The notes beneath the pieces are model-generated. The model had not been told where the DNA came from. It did not search any database and saw nothing but the letters and a program-made list of their open reading frames with translations. A program made the position numbers and the translations under genes. From Ianthella basta (lineage: Eukaryota; Porifera; Demospongiae; Verongiida; Ianthellidae): a DNA stretch of 64,000 nucleotides. This document shows positions 50,901 through 62,900 of the stretch, piece by piece. Location: assembly GCA_964019415.1 (NCBI GenBank), contig OZ025881.1, positions 3,366,265 to 3,430,264 of the forward strand, read 5' to 3'. Every line of letters begins with the position of its first letter. Position 1 is the stretch's first letter.

Positions 50901-53900
50901 TCAGTAGAATAATAAAAAGTTTCTGCAAAAATACCATACTGATCGGTTGTTAAGCGCACCCCCCTTATAAGTGCATAACCTCTGTTAAGCGCACATTTCT
51001 TTACCAGTTTCTCGCCCTAATTGTTAGTCGCATAGTAATTTCAGGGGTTTACCCCTTTTTTTGGCACATAAAAGGACTCCATGGTAACCTATAGCTAGCC
51101 ACTTGCCTGAAGTGAAATAATGACTATAAGCTAGTAAAAATAGTGCTTGAATGAGAACTCACTTACTGCGCTACGCGGTGGCCATCTTAGTATGACATTT
51201 GCATATCATTATAATTTCTTGGACCATTCGTTTGTTAAACGCATATCCTTTATTAGGTGCATATTTTCTTCCTGCTAGAGCTATAAGCCCATGTGCTTAA
51301 ATACCGATCAGTACGGTAGTAAGGATGTAGGGATGGCATAATAAGGATAGAAACAAGTAAAGGCTGTTACACAGTGGAGCGTTACCATGGTCCCTACATG
51401 CAAGAATGTTGCAACTTATTGTCCTACACCCATATTATTTCTAGTTTCAGCACTTTTCATGGAACATGAGCTAAGATGCATGATATAGCTATTCTAACTT
51501 CCTTGTGTAGCTGCTGATAAAATTAGCTGCAATTAGCATTTTAGAAATTGTATTGACGTTGTGAATAATTCATTCAACAAGCCAAATGCTATGCTAAGTT
51601 GTAGAGCAAGGTGAAGAATTCCACAGTAGTGCAAAGCAATGGAAGAAGGAGCCTCGGAAGCTGTGCATAGCTGCTCACAATGGCACCAGTCACTCCGGTT
51701 TCATCTGTTTGAATTACGTAATTTGAAATGGCACCCGCCCCACCTGGTCAAGCAACATGGCGGAAGTCGTGGCAACTGCCGTCTTCTGCACTAAATTGCA
51801 CTGCCTTCTAACCTACAAAGGAATGCAGCCAGCCAAAAATGATGCAATATTGTGCGAGAAGTATTCTCCCGGTCCCTTTGGTTCACGTGCTACAGTTGTC
51901 AGAGAAGAAAAATAATACTAAGAAGAAGAAGATGAAACATGAGAAAAGTCGAGGGTACTCTCTACATGTAGGTGCACCTTGAGGCCATCTGCAGTCGTAG
52001 ATTTCCAGGCCATTTTAAATTAATGCAGGGTTGGCTTCCAGTTGCCATTATGGTTTTCTATTCACTGGGTTAGTGCATATTCTAGGTATTAACAGACACC
52101 TTGAGCTCCAAGGTTACAGAAATAAGATCTAATACCTGCTCCAATGTCCTATGATTGTATTGAGTATGTAGCTACAGCTTAGCTACACACTATAAAACGT
52201 ACAAAAACTAGAAATGATAATTTTCTGCATAAATAGTAAGGATGTAGGGATGGCTTAAAGAGGACAGAAACAAGTAAGGCTGTTACATGGTGGACCATTA
52301 ACTATCGCCCTTACATTCAAGGATACAGTGCAACACTCTTGCATGTATATAGGGTCAACGCTTAATGCTCTTCTGTGTATATAACGGCCTTTACTTTGTT
52401 TCTGTTCTAGTATGCCATTCCTACATCCTTAGTAGTTTTGCAGTTTCTTTTATTATTCCTACTGTAATGAATTGATTCTGTTAGCTCTCATAGCAGTCAC
52501 TAGCCATATATTAATTTCACCATGCATTTTGGTAGCTGTCTGCTGTCTTCTTCAGTGGCTGTGACTTAGCAGTGAGTGTGGTTTCAAGTGTGTGAGTGAC
52601 TATGGTAACGTGTGAGCTGCATGGTGAGTAAGTAAATATATATACCCCGTTGCCATGGCAACCACGCAAAATATATCACGTAAACAAGCCAGCCAGGATA
52701 TAACAGGAGCTAAGAAGCATATGTATGCGCAGGGGCGCTTAAGTAATAGTTAAATGCCGCCCAAGAGGTGTCTGTGAGATTCAGAGCACGAAGCTCGAGG
52801 GCGCAAAGCGCCCGAGAGCTGAGTGGTCTAAATCTTCGCAGACACCGATTGGACGGCATTTAAGTAATATAGATCCAAAAACTGTTCACTAATCCAATGA
52901 AAATCCTCTCCACTAGCTCCTCTTGACGACGCCCACGTCATTGGCAACAGATGACGATGCGGAAGCTCAATAAAAGAACTTTACCGCACCCGTAATCTTT
53001 CTCGTTACACTCCTTCACCGTCTGCCCTTACTCCTGCTTCGTAGGGAGGCCATTCGGCGAGAACTGAAAGAAAAACTCGCAGCGACAAGCTCGTATCATA
53101 GCGGATACAAAATGGCAGTGATGACGTCATTATACACGTCACGCGCACTATGCCCGCCACGTACGTGTATGGGATTTATTGTCACGCGCACTCTGCCCGC
53201 CATGTATGTCTACGGGATTTATAATCACGCGCGAAGCTTCTCTGCGATTTAGAATCATCGCTTAGACGCACATTACCTTGGCAATGGGATCTATATCCTA
53301 TTATATCCCAGCCCAAATATGGAAGGTGTGAAAGATAACAAGGAAATGTTATTGATAACAACGAATGTGTCAAATCACACCAAAGCACATACACACAAAT
53401 GCAGCATCTTGCAGTCAGCTTCAACTTTGCGTAGCTTCGGGAGAGTCCGCAAAGCATTGAAAAGGAGAATACCTCACTCCACCACGCAGCAACCAATGCA
53501 CGCAAGCCAACAACGTAAAGCGCTTTGTAGCCGAGCTAGATAAACCATGTACACGACTAGCACAGTGCACAAACGAGAAACAGCAAGCTCGTGCACTAAT
53601 TCGTATGCAAGGGTACTCAAACTCACTGCAGCAGTGGGAACGCACTATTTCATGGAGAACAGAAAGTCGAGCAGCGAGCGCAAAGAACCCTCGAAGGCCG
53701 AAAACGTCGCAGATGCCTCAATCACTTCACTGGCTTCTTAGAGTGTTGTTCCAGTGGCTTAACAAAATGCAAAAACTTCACAGCACTTGCGAATTCAACA
53801 AAACTTGACAGCCGCTCTTCAGAGCTGCCGTTCTGGAAGAAGCCCACCTTTCGAATAAGAGCCTAGATGCACTAGGCAGGGTATATATCACTTATACCAC

Positions 53901-56900
53901 GGCACTTCGGTGCATATGGATTTTAGACGCACTCGCCCTCGGGCATCGTGCGCCTAAAATTCATATACACCTCAACGCCGTGGTATAACTAATACTTAAT
54001 GCAAGTGGCATCATTCTAATTAACAGTCTGTATGGTGTAAACTATGAATGCCTCTTGAGGATTGGTAGATGTGGGCCAAATCTTTTCTTAGCAGAATGGA
54101 CTGTTGTAGATAGCCCAAGACTCTAGGAAACATTGACTAGAAGTGAGAGAGATGTGAATTACACTAGCTTTAAACCACTTTTAATAGAATGTCTAGTGAA
54201 ATAGAATGCTATACAGGTAGATAGGTAGGTAGGTCACAGCTTTGTACTCCTCTGACGTTCTGTAATGCATTGAGCTTGGTTTATACTTTTTATCTTTTTG
54301 AGCCAAAGGAGGGCAAAAGGAAATCAAGGAACAAGTTATTTTTATAGACTTCCTGTACACCAGTGCATTGATTGAGTTATCTATATGTCATGAGAATAAG
54401 GCACAGAGGAAAGCACTGACTTTAATTTGGTCTGAATGTAAGCTGGAAATGTGGTGGCTTAGGTGTGGCAAGTGCAGGAGGATGCAAGGGAAATCTGTAA
54501 GGTCTCACCTCTCCACCTCCCTTTCTCTGTCTTGTGTGTTTCTGTGTGCATGCTTCTTTCTGTATATGTGTGCACGTGCATGTGACTGTGTTTGGAGCGT
54601 GTGAAAAACTAACAGATTATGGCAACTTCAACTGTGTTAGCAGTGTGCACATGCGGCAGGAGGAGTTTACAAACACAAAAATCTGGCTCTACTGAATTAT
54701 ACATATATTGATATCATTGACTGTCGCCCTCACATAATTTACACAGTCTTGCAAACCCTGTAAGCCACATTCTATGTATAATGGAGCTAAGGGTTAGCCG
54801 TATTCTACCATATTCTTCATACTGTTCCATAGTCTTAGAAGCGTTTAGTGTTTTGCAACGCGAAAAAGATGAGCTTCCTTATGCAGCACTTCGGCATACC
54901 TCCATTTGACTCAGCCGTGACACAAAAACAGCCAAGCTCGGTGCTGGTGCAGAGATAATTCGGGAAGAGCCATTGCGGCAGCCATCTTTTCTGGATAACA
55001 ACATCTTTGCCAAAGATTGCCAAGAAGCGAGAGGCGGCAATGCAACAGTGTGCAATGGTCTAGGAGAAGCTCAGTGCACGGACGCCAGCAACTTGGGCAT
55101 AGAAGCCAACTAAGCCCAAGATACAGGGACCACACTGCTCAGAGGCATATCCCGCGAAACACCCGTGATTTCGGACTACTTTGAGCTCTTTCGCTCTCTT
55201 CCTCTACCATGAGCCGTCTCCAGGTGCAACTACAGTGGATGAGCCTGTCCTTACAGATCTTTTAGACTGCTGTCAGCAGCAAATGCAACAGGATCAAGAC
55301 TGCTTGCAGCTAGCTCCTTGGCGTTTTTCTAGCCCAGCCTCAGCAACTTTAGTTGCTAGCTAAAGCCAGGACCAGACTTTCCACAACATTGGTATGTACT
55401 TACACAGGCCTCACGGCCTACTGGATATTGCACTCAGCTGTGTACGTGCTCTACAACATCTTAAAATTGAAGACAACATACTAATGGCCATGACACACAT
55501 TACACTGATAATGTTGTAATTATCCTGTATTTTATGACAACACTTTACAGTCATGTTTTTCCTTTTTTGACTTGCACAATAATTATGGTCATATAATGTT
55601 TGAATACTCCAATCATTGTCGATCTGTGTGGCGCACTGATGTACAATGTGCTGGGCTTTTGACATGCACACAATGTCAGATAGGCCATAGATGATGTACT
55701 GGTTCCCACACAGCTGTTGTCAGCGTGTCAGCCTCGGAATAGCTATCGTGGATGTGCTAGCATCGACATGCCGGTGCCGGGTAGTCTTGTCAATGCGCCA
55801 TAGCATGAAAGCCCGCTTTCCTGCTTGTAATATTTAAATGCTGACCAAGAGATGTCTCTGAAATTAAGAGCACGAGGTGCGAGGGTGCAAAGCACCCAAA
55901 TGCCAAGTGGTCTATATCTTCAGAGACAACAATTGGTCAGCATTTAAGCGTTATAGATACCACATGATTGGGCAAGCAGCCGGCAGCGAATCAGTTTACC
56001 TACTCATTCTTGAATCATTGCGTGTCTTCAGAAGTAATTAGCTATTTCTGACAACGGCTGAGAAAAGGTCGTTTGATTTGAGTCTCAACTTGGGTTGGTC
56101 ATCTCACAGCAGACGTTTTCTACAGGTCAACAGTGGATGCAGTGCATCAGTTAAGCGTAAGCTTACTCACTGTTGACCACATCAGCCACAGTGTTTCCCA
56201 GAGAAGTGTCCTTTAACCAAAGCATGTTCCCAGCTCAAGGTCATAACCAGTTCCTTTCTTGGCTCTGGTTCATAGCCAGATTGCTGTTTTACCAACGAAA
56301 CAAAGAAGCCGAGCGACCTGTGCAACGTATCTTGTGGCATTACTACTATTATCACAGCTGCAGTTTCTCTGCTATTAGCCACGAGCCTAAGCCACGCCCA
56401 TGCTCTAATTACTTAGTATAGGTGTAAATGCTGTGAGTCAAATTAGAACACAGCTGGATGAAATTAACTACGGCACGAAGGCACAGCCAGGGTGTCTACA
56501 ACGCTTAGAAACATTGATTAGACACCCAATACCATGGCAACAGGTTCTAAAACCACTGAAAAGGGGACAGTCAGCTGATGAAATCTTTGATTGAATGAAA
56601 TATTGAATACTCATTTCCATTAGAGCTACCAGTAATACAATGTACCTGATGTATTAATGTACTTTATACATAATCATTCTCTTTTAGTGTGATCTGTGCA
56701 ACAACTTCATTGGCAATGTGCAAAAGTGTGCTAAGAAGAGCATCCCTCTTCTCAACTGGGTTATATTGGACCAGCCCCCAGCCAACCTTCTGCAGTACCA
56801 TGATGCTTGGCAGTTGTTGAGTAGGCCATTGGATCAGGAAAGCCTCATGAGCTGTTTTAGGCGATGTCTACCAGTTGTTGAAAGGGAAGTGAACTTTGAG

Positions 56901-59900
56901 CAGCTGAGTGCTGAAGTCATCAAGTCCTTCTTCTTTGGTTTGTCTGTTTCTCATGTGAAATTTGATCAGTTGTCAGCTGAAAAGGTGTTCAGGCTTTATT
57001 GCAAGTCTGCAGTGTAAGTTAATGATAGGAAACATATGTAACTTTGTGTCATTTAAATATTAACTTCCTATTCACCTGCACTATTTCCTGTAGGAGAACA
57101 GATCATGCTGCAGCCACAGAATATTTGGACGTGTGCACACAGCTCAGAGCCTTTCCAGTAAGCATAATCATAGAATTTTGGATTGAGCTCTACTTTGCAC
57201 TTTCTCTAATATACGCATGTCTTATACACTACATGGCTACCATTGTGTGCAGAGAGAGCTGGACATAGCCTGCAGAAAAGATGTATTTGCTCATTTCCAT
57301 GGTATCAACCACCGAATGTTACAGAGTGTTGTGGATGGACTCCTTATGATTGCACATCATCTCACACAGGCGGAGGTAATTCATAATACTGAATGTTGAT
57401 AATTCTTTCATGTGTGATTGTAGCAAGTTGTGTATTGCATTAGTGTTCCTTTAATTGCAATGAGTGTGTAATATAGAGACTGGCAACTGAAGTTAATGGC
57501 TGACTCCATGACAAGGCCACAGTATAGGTGTCTTCACAGAACGGTTACATAACATCACTATGTATTTCTTGTATCCCTTTTGCAAGAGGGAAATAGAACC
57601 AATGTTATCTTTATTGTCATCTTGTTTTGTGAAACTCCCATTGGCTGGCTCTGGAGAGTATTCTCAGCCAAGATTAATACATATCATTTATTGGCAGTTC
57701 CACATACTACCAATTTTTAATTGGCTGCATATATAGCACCTTGTAACCCTGGCTAATAACCCTATCTTCTTTTTAATTGCTAGGGTGAGACTTACTTTCT
57801 CGTTCTAGGTTAACATATGCATGCATGAACTCATTAATCTAGTTCTCATCCAGGTCAGGCTTAGGTTAGTTAGTCCATGTGGAATGGGTAAATGTCATTA
57901 TTCTTCAAGAGAAGGTATCAATGCAATTTATAATGCCAGTCTTGTTGTAAAGATCAGTTTCCCAGAAAGAGTAAATGTGAACTGTCTAGACTCAGTCAAC
58001 TTCCACATTTTCACACAATGTGAAGCAATTCATTACTTGGGCTGTACTTTCAGCATCACCTCTAAAGCCTGTTCATTGTTGTGCCATTACCAATCCTTAT
58101 AGGATGCATTACACTGGGCCAACTATACATTGTCCCAGTTCATTCAAGACATCGATGAAAGTCATACAGTCAAAGATTTCATCAACCTACCAAGGTGAGA
58201 TTCTTACAAGAGTATTTATAATATTTATGATTAAGATTAATTACTTGGCAAATGAAGTCTAGAGAACATCCACAAAGCAGTGGTATGTATGTATTGCAAT
58301 GCTTAAAGGTTGTGTTGACCAACTATTTCTATAACTGTACTTCCATGTTGGTAAATGCATATATATGTAGCAGAAATTAGAAATGAAATCTCATCACGCA
58401 TAACCAAGATTGTGATGTTGTATACGTACTGATCAATCAATCAATCAATCAGTACAGATGTTTCTCCAATACTGAAGGTCATCCTTACATATCTTATATA
58501 AGCTAAATGACAGTTAGAGGATGATAATATGATGAGTTAATGCTAAAAGTTATGTCCTGCTCAGAAATTTGTTATGTCAGTGGAGTGCTGTTGTAATTGC
58601 TAATGACCAATAACTTGTATCTACTTGATATGTTGCACCATTAAAATAGGTAGTCATTCTCAGGCATAGAATATGAGATGCATTTTGCCTTATGTAGGGA
58701 TATGCCTGGAGTCATTGATCTGCACTTCCTAGAGGTATTTCAAGTTGGAAATCTGTTAGGTGCACTGAATCTCCTTGTCAGCTGGTTGGAAACGGGCTTT
58801 TGTAACTTTCATACTCTACCACTTGGAGTGAAAAAGGAGATGCCTGATGAATTGGTGCAATGTATGGAAGAGAAAGCAGTAGAATGTAAGTTTTGTAATC
58901 CTTATTTATTATGTTCATGTTTGGCAACTGGGCGTCCAATCTGTGAAGGAATTCATGTATTATATAAAGCACTAGCAAAGAAGCCTGCCTTCGACGAGCT
59001 ACAGCTCCCAACGCCTACGCTTCCAGCACTGTCCCCCGATGCCCCCAACAACCATGTTACTGCTACAGCTAGCCTTACACTGATTAAAAATAAAATAATA
59101 GCTGATGTGATGACTATGTTTAAATTTGATTGTGGAATGACATCAAATCAAGTCGGGTAAAAACAGAATTCAATGGGAGAGATAATTAGATAATGGTGTT
59201 CATCTATAAAGGTAAAAGCGGAAATGGAAGGATAATTCTCTATGAACCACAAGGCAGGTGACGTCAACCCAGCTAGAAACTGACCCCTGGTGCCCTCAGC
59301 AACCACAGCAAGTTTGATGCTGATGGCACAAGAAATGCGTGCACACATAGTAGACACGCAGACAGACAGACAGACATGGTCAACTTTATATATTAGATAG
59401 AAAGGCATGTGGTATGCCAAACTTGGGGTTGGGGCTCAAGGGCATTTAAATTATTGTCCTCGGCACTGCGCACCTCTGTCAGTATATGAAATTCCAGAGG
59501 GCCAAAGCCCAATATTTTGCATAGCAACCAACTTTGTATGCTTTATATGATACATCATATGGTTGTGACGTCACAATACATGCAGAGGCTAATTAAAGTG
59601 CCACTGAAGCGAAATTTTTCATTTCATTTTTAAGTAGTACAAACCTTCTTAAGACAAATTGCCTATCCTTTGTGTTGACGAAAAGGGCTCCTTCATACCG
59701 TTTTTAATGATTTACGCTTGCTTCACCCTGAAGAAGACCAGAGCATCTGGTCGAAACATTGGCAAGGCTTTCAACCCTGTTGTGAAGCTGGTATTGGAGA
59801 ACCAACCCTTTCTTACGCTTGCTATACAGCACCAAAAACTGGCGACCATTCTTGGGCAATAATCGTGACGTCAGAAAACGTCTTTGGGTTTGCAAATGGA

Positions 59901-62900
59901 AACTTTTTACATTGCCCAGATATGGCTGAAAACATTGTCAAGCACGGTTGAAGGTACTGCAAAGCCGGTGGGCCGAATAAAGTTAGCTGCATGAACACCA
60001 GCTATACCCCTAGCATTTAAATGCATCGCTTCCCAAAAGATGCACGTTTACAGAGACTGTGGACTCAATTCGTCTGGCGTCATAGGCCAATTTCGAACCA
60101 TCGAAATACTCTGCTCTCTGTTTCGCACATTTCGAACCGACTTGCTTCCAGCGCAAGCTATCTTTGGGAGATGAAGCAGCCAATAAAACGCCTCGTAACC
60201 TCCTGAAGCAGGGATCCGTGCCGAACGTCGACACAGTAGCTTCACCAACAGAAGACAAGCTATCTTATACGGATCGCAACCGGAGGGTAGAACGAAGACA
60301 CACAAAGCAGGTAAGAGACAGTGGCAGCCCCGCCCACATGTAATAATGATACTGTGATGTTATCGTTGAGGGCTCTGTTTCCATAATCCTATATATTATT
60401 ATGCAGGTTCTTGAAAAGGTATTGGATGCTCCATCCATTCCAGCTCTCTCCGAGCAGCAAGTGAAAGCTGTGAAGAGCTAGAGGAGCAGCTTCAAATGGT
60501 ATTCTAACACGCTGCTAAGGTTCGCTCGTCGCAACGCCCACAAGTGCACCTAGACTAAGAGGAAGATAGGGCACACCGCATCTACATACAGTCACCGCGC
60601 ATTTTCGTCTGACAGAACACAAGCTAAATGATACAGGATAGACAATGCAATCCACAGCCACGGCTCTTTCGTATCTGCCCTGCAGGTATCCCGGAGAGAG
60701 CCCATCTGCGTCAAGTTCGTCTTCGTTTTCCATGGTATATCTTCCTTGGCCAAAGGTTTGTCTTGATAGGGTCTAACGAGCGACGAGTACTCGGCAAAAT
60801 ATTCTTCAGGCAACTCTCCATCGGAGGTAACAGAGGAAGAGGAGGAAACAGCGCTTTCTTCAGCCATAGAGCCCAGAATCCCATGTTGCGCTATGTGCTT
60901 CAACATACACTCTTCGAAGGTTTGCACACCCAGTAACGTCACTAAACGATGGCTTACAAAGCCGAAACGTTCTACAGTCTGTTGTGATGGGTTATGCAAT
61001 GTACCTGCCCAATATCAAGTCGCCTCGAGGATCTACGATTGAACAGCGATGCAATGATTTTCCATTATAATACATTGTAAATATACACACCGGGGACCTT
61101 TGCAAACCCAGTGACGTCACAGGGGTGTGGCACTGTCGCCAGTTTTTGGTGCTGGGTAGCAAGCGTAAATTGTCGAAAACGGTATGAAGGAGCCATTTTC
61201 GTCATTTTAAAGATTGATGATCTTGTCCTTGGCCACGATGGCCATTTGCATTCTGTAAGTGCCCAAGCCCATTGTTTACAATGATATAATTAACTGCGCA
61301 TGTGCAGCTTATTTTGATGACATCCTTTGGATGGCATTCTGAGAGGGCTACAGTAAACACTGGAAGAATAAGGCATATTATGGCAGAAAATCTTGACACT
61401 GAAGCAAAGGGAAATAGATTGGTAGTATTACTGTAAGAAGTGTCAGTCCAATTTCCTCTTCGGACATGGATGTAGCTACCTCACAGCAATTCAGATCTTT
61501 TACATCACTGCGGATACTTCACCAGCAAATCACTTCTTCTAGGTGCAGTTTCTATCTGCCATTTTCTTCCGTATTAGTTTCATGTGATACCGTGCCTAGA
61601 ATCAACTGTACAGTGTTGCTCATTGGTGATCACTTCCTAAGTACACGACCTTGGTGTCTCTGAACTGTTGTGAATCATCTCCTAGAGGAATGTGTACGAA
61701 GACTGTGTGTCTCAGTGTGCCCAGTGGCCCAAGGTTTGGCTATATTTTCAAACCCCCGTTTGAGGTTGGTATGCCAAATACCAAACTTGACTAGAATACT
61801 TAAGATCCTCTGTTGATTCTTCAAACAAAATTGAGCAAATTCACGCAACAATGTGGCAATGAGCCTCTGCAATATCATCCTATGTTGATGTCAACACCAT
61901 ACAATATGAAAAATTATAGCACAAAATGGAACAAATTTAAGTAGTGAAAGCCATAGTGTGAAGCATTGACCAATATGATAATATTGTGTCTGGGCTGGGC
62001 TGGCTTGTGACATCCAGCTCCATAGTTCAATTCCTTCTCTAAGTTACCACAGAGAGCCTTTGCAGGAATAGAATGTGGAAAACCAAATTTCACCTGTGCA
62101 AGAAGCCACACTGTCTAGACAAGTCCCACATGTGCTGTGGAGGCTAGTTATGAGGAAAAACAGACTGCATGTGTGTAAATCCTCTGTGTGTTAACTGTGC
62201 ATCCCTGAAAGAGAATGTCAACACTTGAAAGCTATTAGCTTACTGTGTGTCAACATCGATCCAATGTGTGATACATGAAATATGATGCCCTTATGCAACC
62301 CATTATTGCAATACATCGCAGAGTGGCTGATGAATACTGTAAAACCAATCTGCTGCTGTGGATGCTGTGTGGTGATGATAAACGTTTAAATGTTGCATTG
62401 GTTTGATCACTTAGTTCTGGACAACCTAAGTGTACCCACAGAAAATGCCCCATTCATCTTCTCAGCCCATAGCTAGATACAAACTTCCTTTCTCAGCCAT
62501 GTGTCAAGAGTAAGAGCAAAGCTATGCTTACCTACAGAGATCAGGAGGCCAATCTGCTGCCTGAATTATGATGCTCCAGGCTCAGCAAATAATAGTCAGG
62601 CTGTTTTATCAATACATCACTGAGAAGCATTCCAATTGCTTTGTGCATGATTCTGAATTCCATATAGTACGTTGTGGGCAGAGGCATGTGAGGTTTTCAT
62701 GATGTCATCGCAGCCATTTCATATCTGCTGTAATACACACACTGTTGCTGCGAACTATTCGGTCAGTTCTCAACGGATGGCCACCATACGTAGTAAAATG
62801 AAGGGCAGGCAGCAAAGGAGTGCAACGAGAAGGCTTATGGTGCTGGAGAGTTCTGCTATATTGGGCTTCCTGCATCAGCATTGATCAGTTACTAATGTTG

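Larger units (their letters stand above)
50903..52466. repeat. Candidate long element or repeat pair with ~30-bp inverted ends, containing a nested insertion
   Basis: GTAGAATAATAAAAAGTTTC near 50904 is mirrored by CTTTTATTATTCCTAC at 52450-52466. Within it, the stretch TAGTAAGGATGTAGGGATGG with GAAACAAGTAAAGGCTGTTAC occurs at 51317-51392 and again at 52241-52310, and inverted at 52376-52435 (GCCTTTACTTTGTTTCTGTT, ACATCCTTAG). These could be one element or two overlapping foldback repeats. Confidence 0.5.

Noticed and set aside
56688..56760. CDLC...C in exon 34 as a RING or RZ finger
   Set aside because: Only three cysteines, no following Cys/His pairs in exons 34-36; insufficient ligands for a zinc finger.
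59659..59951. 67- and 77-codon frames around 59.7-59.95 kb
   Set aside because: They read across the hammerhead insertion and its target duplication, so the frame is accidental.
60010..60305. P2X7-like domain in minus frames
   Set aside because: Only loose spacing of aromatic and basic residues in frames that shift; mentioned as a possibility in the element entry, not called.
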